Shown here piece by piece: positions 1 to 6,159 of a stretch of 6,162 nucleotides of DNA. The stretch is from assembly GCA_003451635.1 (NCBI GenBank), contig DMAT01000246.1, positions 1 to 6,162 of the forward strand, written 5' to 3'. The position numbers and the translations under genes were made by a program. The stretch is from Syntrophus sp. (in: bacteria). GTDB lineage: Bacteria > Desulfobacterota > Syntrophia > Syntrophales > UBA8958. Numbering within the stretch: position 1 is the stretch's first letter; every line of letters begins with the position of its first letter. The notes under the pieces were generated by a model that saw nothing but the letters and a program-made list of their open reading frames with translations, did no database searches and was not told where the DNA came from.

Positions 1-589
1 GGTTTTCCTCTTCCGCCAGACGCAGGTCAAAATAGCGGCGAATATAGAGTCCCGTAAGGCCGTCATAGACGGCCAACTGAAACAGACGGGTCGTTTCCAG
101 GGCAACGGCCACAATGGTTAGGAGCAGGAGCAGGGATTGCATCATCAGGGGTGAAAGGGAAAAATCAGCGGCGTAATCGAAGGTCACCATGCCTATAACC
201 TGGTTGTTTGTTGCAATCAACGGCGCGCACAGGCATCTGCGGTTGTCGGTCCCTTCCCCGGCGCTGGGTACGGGAATGCCCTCGATGAATTCAAGAGGGA
301 AATAGCTCGGGTATTTGTCGGCCAGAATCTGTTCGAAAGATGCGTTCTCCCGCTCCACCGTAAAGAAACGGGTCACGCTTGCATTACCGATGAGTCCTCC
401 CGGACAGAGCAGTTGCCCTTCCTTGTCCAGAAGAAAAAGTCCGATGTTGTCGCTTTTTCCGAAATCTCCCAGGCTTTCGGACGCCCGTTGAATAATCAGT
501 TCCCGATCGAGGTTGGACATGATTAAGCGAGCTGCAAAACCTAGGCTAATTATTTCATCTTCGATGTTATGATTGATAAGCGCTTCCAT
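1..589 (-). CDS. GAF-GGDEF domain protein, probable diguanylate cyclase (3' end beyond the left edge)
   Basis: Only the first 196 codons are in the window; the gene runs off the left edge. I translated the minus strand by hand from the ATG at 589-587. Residues about 20-168 look like a GAF-type sensor domain: FGKSDNIGLFLLDKEG near 42-57, CLCAPLI near 117, and VIGMVTFDYA followed by a long hydrophobic helix near 129-160. From about residue 174 the sequence YDGLTGLYIRRYFDLRL matches the conserved opening of GGDEF domains (DxLTxLxxRxxF), which make c-di-GMP from two GTP. The GG(D/E)EF catalytic loop is outside the window, so activity cannot be judged and an added EAL domain cannot be excluded. 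There is no signal peptide or convincing membrane segment, so it is probably cytosolic. The start lies 2 nt after the stop of the HtrA-family protease gene, with AGGGGGAG upstream, so the two are co-transcribed and probably translationally coupled. The GGDEF family call is firm; the GAF call is less so. Confidence 0.82.
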   Translation of the reverse strand, partial: MEALINHNIEDEIISLGFAARLIMSNLDRELIIQRASESLGDFGKSDNIGLFLLDKEGQLLCPGGLIGNASVTRFFTVERENASFEQILADKYPSYFPLEFIEGIPVPSAGEGTDNRRCLCAPLIATNNQVIGMVTFDYAADFSLSPLMMQSLLLLLTIVAVALETTRLFQLAVYDGLTGLYIRRYFDLRLAEEEN

Positions 590-591
590 AT

Positions 592-2037
592 CTATTTGTT
601 GCTCCCCCTGCGGATAGTTACAAACAGGGTAGCCTCATCGCGTTTGATCAGGAGCATGATGGTCTCCTGTTTGCCGCTTCGGGCAAGTTCGTCCGTGAGA
701 TCCTTCATGACCTGTATCCTGGTGCGATTGGCATTAAGGATGACATCGCCGGCTTTCAGTCCCGCCTCGTCGGCGGGGGAATTCGGATTGATCCGGGTGA
801 TCACGATGCCGCCCTTTTCCGACAGTCCCAGGTTCCTAGCCATTTCCGGGGTGATTTCCTGAAGGGTCATTCCCATTTGATCGACGAGCTTGCCGCCGGC
901 AGCTATTTCCCGCAGGTCCTTTCTTTCGCCGGGAATGACTTCCAGATTTTTTTCCTGTCCATCGCGGATGATCCGGACCGCAACTTTTTTCCCGATGGGC
1001 AAGGCGGCGACGATCCTGAGCAACTCATGGGTATCCTGAATGGGCCGGCCGGCGATGGCGACAATAATGTCGCCCGTCCTGATTCCGCCCTTGTCCGCGG
1101 GATCGCCCGGGAAGACCTGGCCGACCAAGGCGCCCTGGCGATCTTTTAGTTTCATGTTTTCTACGATATCCGGTGTGATGTCCTGAATGGAAAGCCCCAG
1201 CCAGCCCCTGGTTACGTAGCCCTTAGCTTTCAAATCCGTGATTACGTCTTTGGCGAGGTTAATGGGGACGGCAAAGCCGATTCCCTGCCCCTGAGCAGCT
1301 ATGGCCGTGTTTATGCCGACCACCTCGCCGTCGACGTTGAAGAGGGGGCCGCCGCTGTTGCCGGGGTTTATCGAGGCGTCGGTCTGAATGAAGTTGTCAT
1401 AAGGACCGGCGCCGATAACCCGGCCTTTGGCGCTGACGATACCGGCGGTAACCGTATGGTCGAGACCGAAAGGATTACCGATGGCGAAAACCCAGTCGCC
1501 GACACGCAACTTATCCGAATCGCCGAACTTGACAAAGGGAAGGTCCCCATCTGGCTTTATCTTGATGAGGGCAAGATCGGTATTGGGATCTTTGCCCTTC
1601 ACTTCGGCATCGTATTCCTTGCCGTTGGAAAGCTTGACCTTGATCTTGTCAGCTTTGGCTACAACGTGGTTATTAGTGAAAATATATCCATCACTGGAGA
1701 TAATAAAACCGGAGCCAAGGCTTTTTTGCCTGGATTCTCTTTCCGGAATATCCCCGAAGAAACGTTGAAAGAAATCGTCATTGCCAGAGTTGCTGCGAGG
1801 AATATTTCCAGAGAAGCCACGACTGGGTTTGATGGTCTGGGTGGCGCTGATGTTCACGACGGTGGGGCTCCATTTTTCCGCTAAATTAGCGAAGGAAAAA
1901 GGTTTTACACCATCCTTGCCGGGTGTGCGGGCATCGGCGACTGTCAAGCTAACCCCCGGCGCGGCCAGGAAAAGGCACAAGACAGTTGAAATTGCGATAC
2001 AAAACCAATATTTACTTTTTGTTCTCCATGATCCCAT
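592..2037 (-). CDS. htrA: HtrA/DegP (Do) family periplasmic serine endoprotease with two PDZ domains
   Basis: A 481-residue envelope protease and chaperone that degrades misfolded exported proteins. Residues 1-36 form a signal peptide: basic start (MGSWRTKSK), hydrophobic core to about 30, probable cleavage after ADA near 36. The trypsin-like domain spans about 50-270 with a full catalytic triad: His124 in TNNHVV, Asp154 in NTDLALIKI, Ser228 in GNSGGP. The phenylalanine-rich stretch DDFFQRFFG (87-95) is the LA-loop signature of Do-type proteases, which block and regulate the active site in resting oligomers. PDZ1 is about 275-370 (GWLGLSIQ start) and PDZ2 about 383-477, the usual DegP/DegQ plan and length. 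An in-frame ATG at 2127 would add 30 residues, but that stretch contains the promoter and lacks a ribosome site; the ATG at 2037 has AGGAGG 6 nt upstream and gives a clean signal peptide. It is the first gene of a leftward unit with the GAF-GGDEF gene. DegP versus DegQ cannot be told from sequence alone. Confidence 0.96.
   Translation of the reverse strand: MGSWRTKSKYWFCIAISTVLCLFLAAPGVSLTVADARTPGKDGVKPFSFANLAEKWSPTVVNISATQTIKPSRGFSGNIPRSNSGNDDFFQRFFGDIPERESRQKSLGSGFIISSDGYIFTNNHVVAKADKIKVKLSNGKEYDAEVKGKDPNTDLALIKIKPDGDLPFVKFGDSDKLRVGDWVFAIGNPFGLDHTVTAGIVSAKGRVIGAGPYDNFIQTDASINPGNSGGPLFNVDGEVVGINTAIAAQGQGIGFAVPINLAKDVITDLKAKGYVTRGWLGLSIQDITPDIVENMKLKDRQGALVGQVFPGDPADKGGIRTGDIIVAIAGRPIQDTHELLRIVAALPIGKKVAVRIIRDGQEKNLEVIPGERKDLREIAAGGKLVDQMGMTLQEITPEMARNLGLSEKGGIVITRINPNSPADEAGLKAGDVILNANRTRIQVMKDLTDELARSGKQETIMLLIKRDEATLFVTIRRGSNK
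602..609 (-). promoter_or_regulatory. Ribosome binding site of the GAF-GGDEF gene
   Basis: On the minus strand AGGGGGAG lies 12 nt upstream of the ATG at 589 and inside the last codons of the protease gene. The spacing is a little long but no other start nearby has a better site; the next in-frame ATG (residue 24, at 520) has none. This supports the start at 589 and suggests coupling to translation of the upstream gene. Confidence 0.55.
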
Positions 2038-2043
2038 GACCAA

Positions 2044-2049
2044 CCTCCT
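2044..2049 (-). promoter_or_regulatory. Ribosome binding site deciding the htrA start
   Basis: The minus strand reads AGGAGG, a perfect Shine-Dalgarno core, with 6 nt to the ATG at 2037. It decides against the longer reading frame from 2127. A second AGGA in a similar context (TTTTAGGAA) lies about 10 nt further upstream, giving a short imperfect direct repeat in the leader. Confidence 0.85.
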
Positions 2050-2072
2050 AAAAATTCCTAAAATCCCTGTGA

Positions 2073-2102
2073 AATATATATTAGTGTCATTGTTTCTGTC
2101 AA
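2073..2102 (-). promoter_or_regulatory. Sigma70-type promoter of the htrA operon
   Basis: On the minus strand a perfect -35 TTGACA (2102-2097) is followed after 16 nt by TATATA (2080-2075); TATATT at 2078-2073 would give an 18-nt spacer. The -10 lies in the self-complementary AATATATATT (2073-2082). Transcription would begin near 2067, giving a leader of about 30 nt. It looks like a housekeeping promoter, not the GAACTT/TCTGA form of sigmaE promoters that drive degP in E. coli, but this is judged by eye only. Confidence 0.6.
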
Positions 2103-2157
2103 CGGATATAAAAACTAGCCTTTCCATATCCTTTTTATTATGTTAGGTTCCGCCGTC

Positions 2158-2164
2158 AAAGGAG
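2158..2164 (+). promoter_or_regulatory. Ribosome binding site of the patatin-like gene
   Basis: AAAGGAG lies 10 nt upstream of the ATG at 2175 and supports that start. The promoter for this rightward unit is less clear: TATTAT at 2136-2141 could be a -10, but I see no good -35 at the right distance. Confidence 0.65.
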
Positions 2165-2174
2165 CATAACATAA

Positions 2175-3170
2175 ATGAGAAAAGCAGGGAGCCTGAGAAA
2201 AGGCCCTTTAACCAGCAGTCCAGCTCCAAAAAAAATTGGCCTCGCTCTGGGCAGTGGTTCCGCCCGAGGGTGGTCGCATATAGGCGTCATCAGGGGATTG
2301 CAGGAGGCAGGCATCCAGGTCGATCTAGTCTGCGGGACGTCCATGGGGGCCATGGTGGCCGGGGCCTTTGCCGCAGGTTTTATTGATGTAATGGACGAAT
2401 GGGTTCGTGGTTTGACCTGGGCCGATATTCTCGGTTTCATGGATGTCAGGCTCCCACGCTCAGGTCTCATTGAAGGGGATAAAATGACCAGGTATTTTCG
2501 GGAAAAGATTTCCGATTCCAATATCGAGGATCTCCCCATGCCCTTTGCCGCCGTGACGACGAATCTCAAATCCGGTCGCGAGGTCTGGGTCAGGAAGGGC
2601 TCCCTGATGGATGCAATTCGGGCGAGCATGTCCATGCCCGGGATATTGACCCCATTTAATCGCGAGGGAGGATGGTTTGTCGATGGCGGGCTTATCAACC
2701 CCGTGCCCGTCTCCCTTTGCCGGAACATGGGCGCTGATATTGTCCTGGCCGTCGATCTCAATAACGATATTATGGGCCGTAGTTTCAATCGATCCGAGAA
2801 CAAGGAGACAAAGCCGGGTCTGGAAGATAAGGGAGAGGGGGGGGACGGCCAGTATCTTCCTAATCGACTCGCCTCTTTTTTCAACGGTAAGATAAAGTCT
2901 GGACAATTATCGATCTTCAAGCGTTTTGCCCAGAACCGACCCAGCAAGGGGCCGACGCTCTTTGAGGTCATTGCCACCTCCGTCTATATCATGCAGGATC
3001 AGATCACGAAGCACCGCCTGGCCACGGATCCCCCGGACATCCTGATCCACCCCCGTCTTGCCCATATCGGCCTCCTTGAGTTCAATCGCGCCGAAGAGGC
3101 AATCGATGCAGGACGTAAAGCCGTAGAGTTGACGCTGCCCATAATACACGATGCCATAGGATCGCGATGA
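2175..3170 (+). CDS. Patatin-like phospholipase, RssA/NTE type (COG1752)
   Basis: A 331-residue serine acyl hydrolase of the patatin/neuropathy-target-esterase family, expected to cleave fatty acids from phospholipids or related esters. The family hallmarks are all present: the glycine-rich oxyanion loop GSGSARG (26-32), the nucleophile elbow GTSMG with Ser56, and the catalytic Asp170 in FVDGGLINPVPV. Thus the Ser-Asp dyad is intact. There is no signal peptide, so it is probably cytosolic or attached to the inner membrane face. Residues about 198-245 form a hydrophilic, low-complexity stretch (NRSENKETKPGLEDKGEGGDG) that looks like a linker insertion after the catalytic core; a run of eight G bases encodes part of it. 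The C-terminal section (about 258-331) with FEVIATSVYIMQDQI and ILIHPRLAHIGLLEF resembles the tail of RssA-type proteins. It is the first gene of a rightward unit and overlaps the next gene by four bases (ATGA). Substrate and physiological role are unknown. Confidence 0.92.
   Translation: MRKAGSLRKGPLTSSPAPKKIGLALGSGSARGWSHIGVIRGLQEAGIQVDLVCGTSMGAMVAGAFAAGFIDVMDEWVRGLTWADILGFMDVRLPRSGLIEGDKMTRYFREKISDSNIEDLPMPFAAVTTNLKSGREVWVRKGSLMDAIRASMSMPGILTPFNREGGWFVDGGLINPVPVSLCRNMGADIVLAVDLNNDIMGRSFNRSENKETKPGLEDKGEGGDGQYLPNRLASFFNGKIKSGQLSIFKRFAQNRPSKGPTLFEVIATSVYIMQDQITKHRLATDPPDILIHPRLAHIGLLEFNRAEEAIDAGRKAVELTLPIIHDAIGSR
2837..2844 (+). repeat. G8 homopolymer within the patatin-like gene
   Basis: Eight consecutive G encode the end of Glu221, Gly222, Gly223 and the first base of Asp224 in the linker. 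The frame is intact as given. Loss of one G would give a 239-residue protein ending at a TAA at 2893-2895; gain of one would stop at about residue 229. Both would keep Ser56 and Asp170 but lose the C-terminal third and break the overlap with the next gene. Confidence 0.9.
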
Positions 3171-4177
3171 ACAAGAAACTGGGTATTGCCTTTGCCATGC
3201 TGTTCATGGCGGTTATGACGGGCACCACGGGTTACCAATTTTTGGAAGGGTTCAGTTTTTTCCAGGCCCTCTACCTGACCGTTGTGACCCTCTCCACCGT
3301 CGGTTACGGTGATTACTATGCCCGAACCACGGGCGGCATGGTGTTTACCATCTTCTTGATCATTGCCGGTGTGGGGACGATGTTTTATACCGTCAGTCTC
3401 TTTGCGGAAACCATTGTCGAAGGGCGCCTCCGGGCCATCATGGGAAAAGGAAAGCTGAAAAGGATCATTAAGAGAATGAAAAATCATTATATCATCTGTG
3501 GTTGCGGAAGAATCGGATTTCTTATTTGTCGGGAGCTGGCGGCGGAAAAGGTCCCCTTTGTGGTCATCGAAAAAAATCCCGAGGTAATCCAGCAAATTGA
3601 GGACGAAGGATTTCTTTGCTGTCATGGCGACTCCACGAGCGACAAGTTCCTCATCGAAGCAGGGATCAAACGGGCCAAGGGAATTGTCTGTGTCCTGCCC
3701 ACGGATGCGGAGAACCTTTATGTGATTTTGACGGCCAAGGAACTGAATCCAGACGTGTTCGTCCTTTCCCGCTCCGAGGAAGAACAGTCGGAACACCGCT
3801 TGCTGAGAGCAGGTGCGGACCGGGTCATATCGCCCTACACCCTCGGTGGCATGAGGATGGCCATGGCCATCCTGAGGCCGGCGATGCTTGACTTCATTGA
3901 AATTACAACCAGTCGGCAGAGTCTGGAGTTGAGGATGGCGGAAGTAGCTATCAGCGACGGTTCGGTGATGGCCGGGAAGAGCCTGGAAGAATCGGAAATC
4001 AGGCAGAACTATGGCCTGATCATCGTCGCGGTGAAGAAAGATTCCGGTAAAATGGTCTTTAACCCCGCCGCCTCTTATCCCATAGAAAGCGGCGATAAAC
4101 TCATCGCTCTCGGTGAAGACGACAATGTCATGCGGTTTACCAAAGTTTGTGTTGGTTTAGGTCCTGACAAGCCCTGA
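3167..4177 (+). CDS. Two-TM potassium channel with RCK (TrkA-N/TrkA-C) regulatory region, MthK-like
   Basis: A 336-residue inner-membrane K+ channel subunit, expected to form tetramers gated by an intracellular ring of RCK domains. TM1 is about 5-25, the pore helix about 30-43, and the selectivity filter TVGYGD is 44-49, the canonical K+ signature. TM2 is about 57-80, with Gly68 and Gly70 as possible gating hinges. After a basic linker (KGKLKRIIKRMK) the RCK-N Rossmann domain starts near 107 with GCGRIG (112-117) and an acidic residue, Glu135, at the end of strand 2, the pattern for dinucleotide or nucleotide binding. The RCK-C (TrkA-C) domain spans about 248-330 and ends with ESGDKLIALG, typical of this fold. 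Length and order match MthK-type channels. The ATG overlaps the patatin stop as ATGA, implying coupled translation. The ligand (Ca2+, nucleotide or other) cannot be decided; one residue of the MthK Ca2+ site seems replaced. High confidence in the family, none in a specific gene name. Confidence 0.95.
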   Translation: MNKKLGIAFAMLFMAVMTGTTGYQFLEGFSFFQALYLTVVTLSTVGYGDYYARTTGGMVFTIFLIIAGVGTMFYTVSLFAETIVEGRLRAIMGKGKLKRIIKRMKNHYIICGCGRIGFLICRELAAEKVPFVVIEKNPEVIQQIEDEGFLCCHGDSTSDKFLIEAGIKRAKGIVCVLPTDAENLYVILTAKELNPDVFVLSRSEEEQSEHRLLRAGADRVISPYTLGGMRMAMAILRPAMLDFIEITTSRQSLELRMAEVAISDGSVMAGKSLEESEIRQNYGLIIVAVKKDSGKMVFNPAASYPIESGDKLIALGEDDNVMRFTKVCVGLGPDKP

Positions 4178-4182
4178 GGAGC

Positions 4183-4188
4183 GAGGAG
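4183..4188 (+). promoter_or_regulatory. Ribosome binding site of ade
   Basis: GAGGAG lies 8 nt upstream of the ATG at 4197 and within the 19-nt gap after the channel gene. It supports the start chosen for adenine deaminase and shows independent initiation within one transcript. I see no room for a separate promoter in the gap. Confidence 0.75.
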
Positions 4189-4196
4189 ACGCCTTA

Positions 4197-5927
4197 ATGA
4201 TTTTGACGGACGCGGTGAAGAAACTGACGGCTCGGATTAAGGCGGCCAAAGGGGAAATACCGCCGGAGCTGATCCTGAAAAACGGCTTGGTTGCCGATCT
4301 TTTCTCCGGCGAGATCATCAGGACGGATGTGGCCATCTGCGACGGGGTAATCGTCGGTTTGGGGGAGTACGACGGTCCTCATCTCGTGGATGCATCACAA
4401 TATCATGTTGCTCCCGGATTCATTGATGGTCATTTTCATATCGAAAGCTCCATGCTTTCCCCGCGGGAATTAGCCAAGGCCGTTCTCCCCCACGGGACAA
4501 CGGCAATTGTCGCTGATCCTCATGAAATCACCAATGTTCTGGGGACCAGGGGGCTTCGATATATTCTTGATGAGACCGAGGGGCTTCCCCTTGATTTCTA
4601 TCTGATGGTTCCCTCCTGCGTGCCTGCCACCCATCTGGAAACATCAGGGGCGTCTCTGGGGACGGAAGACCTGGCGGTGTTCAAGCAGGAGAAACGCGTT
4701 CTCGGTCTGGCGGAAATGATGAACTTTCCCGGGGTAACCTGCTGTGATCCCGGGGTTCTGGAGAAGATCGCCGCCTACTTTGACCGCATCAAGGATGGTC
4801 ACGCCCCCCTGTTGTCGGGGAAAGCTCTTAACGCCTATATCAGCGCCGGTATTCGTTCCGACCACGAATGCACCGTGCTGTCAGAGGCAAGAGAAAAGCT
4901 TCGTGGCGGCATGCATATCATGATCCGCGAAGGGACCCAGGCCAAGAACCTCTCCGCCCTCCTTCCCCTGGTCAATGCCATGACGCTTCGGCAATGCAGT
5001 CTGGTGACGGATGACCTCCATCCCCACGATATCATGCGCAACGGCCATCTGGATGTGGTCATGAGTCTGGCGATCGCTCAGGGACTGGATCCGCTCTGGG
5101 CCATCGCCATGGTTACCATCAACACGGCCCGGTATTTCGGCCTCCGGGATTGTGGCGCCGTTGCCCCCGGTTATCGCGCCGATCTGGTCCTGCTGTCTTC
5201 CCTCAACCCGGTGCGGGTAGAAGCTGTTTATAAAAACGGCCGTCAAGTTGTCGATCACGGTGAGGTGATTGCACATATCCCGGTAAGCGTCCTGCCTGCC
5301 GATGTCACATCCATGCATGTCAAACCTTACGATGCTAATGCCTTCGTGATCCCCGCAACGGGAAGGCATATACGCGTTATCGATCTCATCCCGGACCAGA
5401 TTCTGACAGGGGCTGCCATCTTTGAGCCTTCTGTCCGGGATGGCCAGGTTATCCAGGACGCACAGCGGGATATCTTGAAAATAGCCGTGATCGAGCGCCA
5501 CCGGGGGACAGGCAACATCGCCCTTGGCCTTGTCAAAGGATTCCAGTTGAAGAAAGGAGCCCTGGCAACCTCGGTTGCCCATGACTCCCACAACATCATC
5601 TGTGTGGGGTGTTCAGACGCAGACATGTATGCGGCGGCCAGGGAGGTGGAAGGGATGAAGGGAGGCCTGGCTATTGCCTGTGACGGTGAGATAACGGCCC
5701 GTTTGTCCCTGCCGATTGCCGGTCTTATGTCCGACCGCCCCCTCGCGGAGATTGGCCGGGGATGGGAGGATATCCGCTATGAAGCTCAGCAGTTGGGGTG
5801 TCAATTGCGGGAGCCTTTCATGCATCTTTCCTTCCTCGCCCTGCCGGTGATTCCTGAACTCAAGATGACGGACAGGGGACTCGTGGATGTCAATAAATTC
5901 GACTTCTTACCCCTGTTTGTGGATTAG
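4197..5927 (+). CDS. ade: Adenine deaminase (amidohydrolase family)
   Basis: A 576-residue cytosolic metalloenzyme that converts adenine to hypoxanthine and ammonia in purine salvage. The N-terminal strands (ELILKNGLVADLFSGEI, about 24-40) are the usual start of the amidohydrolase composite domain. Likely metal-site residues are visible: His79 and His81 in GFIDGHFHIESSM, Glu173 in GLAEMMNFPGV, His202 in the HAPLLSGKALNAY block, His223 in SDHECT, and Asp272/Asp273 in VTDDLHPHDI. MVPSCVPATHLETSGA (137-152) is typical of the Ade family and separates it from other amidohydrolases such as dihydroorotase. The C-terminal domain is also family-typical: GTGNIALGLVKGFQLKKGALATSVAHDSHNI across 437-467, LPIAGLMSD near 505-513, and the ending LPVIPELKMTDRGLVDV. 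The length is close to the known bacterial enzymes (about 570-590). No frameshift or missing residue is seen. It is the last gene of the rightward unit, 19 nt after the K+ channel gene; that association is not explained by known purine metabolism. Called adeC in some Gram-positive bacteria. Confidence 0.97.
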   Translation: MILTDAVKKLTARIKAAKGEIPPELILKNGLVADLFSGEIIRTDVAICDGVIVGLGEYDGPHLVDASQYHVAPGFIDGHFHIESSMLSPRELAKAVLPHGTTAIVADPHEITNVLGTRGLRYILDETEGLPLDFYLMVPSCVPATHLETSGASLGTEDLAVFKQEKRVLGLAEMMNFPGVTCCDPGVLEKIAAYFDRIKDGHAPLLSGKALNAYISAGIRSDHECTVLSEAREKLRGGMHIMIREGTQAKNLSALLPLVNAMTLRQCSLVTDDLHPHDIMRNGHLDVVMSLAIAQGLDPLWAIAMVTINTARYFGLRDCGAVAPGYRADLVLLSSLNPVRVEAVYKNGRQVVDHGEVIAHIPVSVLPADVTSMHVKPYDANAFVIPATGRHIRVIDLIPDQILTGAAIFEPSVRDGQVIQDAQRDILKIAVIERHRGTGNIALGLVKGFQLKKGALATSVAHDSHNIICVGCSDADMYAAAREVEGMKGGLAIACDGEITARLSLPIAGLMSDRPLAEIGRGWEDIRYEAQQLGCQLREPFMHLSFLALPVIPELKMTDRGLVDVNKFDFLPLFVD

Positions 5928-5934
5928 CAGGGAC

Positions 5935-5953
5935 CGTCCGCTCTGTCCGGACG
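5935..5953 (+). terminator. Small GC-rich hairpin after ade, possible terminator
   Basis: CGTCCG (5935-5940) and CGGACG (5948-5953) form a perfect 6-bp stem with a 7-nt loop, starting 8 nt after the ade stop. There is no U-rich tract behind it, so it is not a classic intrinsic terminator. It could stall RNA polymerase, protect the 3' end of the operon mRNA, or be chance. Confidence 0.3.
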
Positions 5954-6042
5954 CGGAACGACATAGCTGCTAAACGCCTTTGGAAGAGATTATCTGACCT
6001 CAAAAGGGCGTAATAGAATGTGACAAATCGGAAGGATTTCTC

Positions 6043-6066
6043 TGCGCATATCGAGCGATATGCACA
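6043..6066. repeat. Near-perfect palindrome, candidate operator or hairpin element
   Basis: The arms GCATATCG (6046-6053) and CGATATGC (6056-6063) are exact inverse complements separated by AG. One mismatched pair outside them (C6045/A6064) is followed by two more matching pairs (TG at 6043-6044, CA at 6065-6066), so 10 of 11 positions pair. An 18-24 bp dyad with so small a centre fits the binding site of a dimeric regulator; transcribed, it would form a 7-bp stem with a 4-nt loop. It lies about 65-90 bp upstream of a possible start near the right edge. I do not recognise it as a known operator. Confidence 0.6.
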
Positions 6067-6132
6067 GGTGGTTATGGGGAAATAGACTGGCGGGCGCCTG
6101 GTTGTGGGAAATATGATAATGTGGAAGTAGGT

Positions 6133-6159
6133 GATGGCGGGGATGGCGATAGTGGTGGC
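6133..6159 (+). repeat. Short G-rich imperfect 9-nt repeat
   Basis: Three consecutive 9-mers resemble one another: GATGGCGGG, GATGGCGAT and AGTGGTGGC. The first two share seven bases. The stretch is G-rich on the plus strand and reaches almost to the edge, so its full length is unknown. It could be low-complexity coding sequence, part of a longer repeat, or chance. Confidence 0.35.

Noticed and set aside
2038..2127. Thirty-codon N-terminal extension of the HtrA protein from ATG 2127
   Set aside because: It lacks a ribosome site, overlaps the promoter, and puts non-signal sequence ahead of a clear signal peptide; AGGAGG supports 2037.
2156..2977. Minus-strand 273-codon open frame
   Set aside because: Antisense to the patatin-like gene; Pro/Ser/Arg-rich translation is typical of a shadow frame.
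2999..3796. Minus-strand 265-codon open frame
   Set aside because: Lies antisense to the patatin/K+ channel genes, both with clear motifs; its translation is rich in His, Asp and Gly with no recognisable domain, as expected for an antisense shadow.
2175..4177. Phage-defence system built on the patatin-like effector
   Set aside because: Patatin-like effectors occur in CBASS, but there is no CD-NTase, sensor or other defence gene here; the protein is closer in style to housekeeping RssA-type enzymes.
4881..5591. Minus-strand 236-codon open frame
   Set aside because: Fully antisense to adenine deaminase, whose frame has conserved motifs throughout; no family resemblance and no ribosome site seen.
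5975..6010. Imperfect stem CGCCTTT with AAAGGGCG as a second terminator
   Set aside because: Needs a bulge and a loop of about 20 nt, with no U tract.
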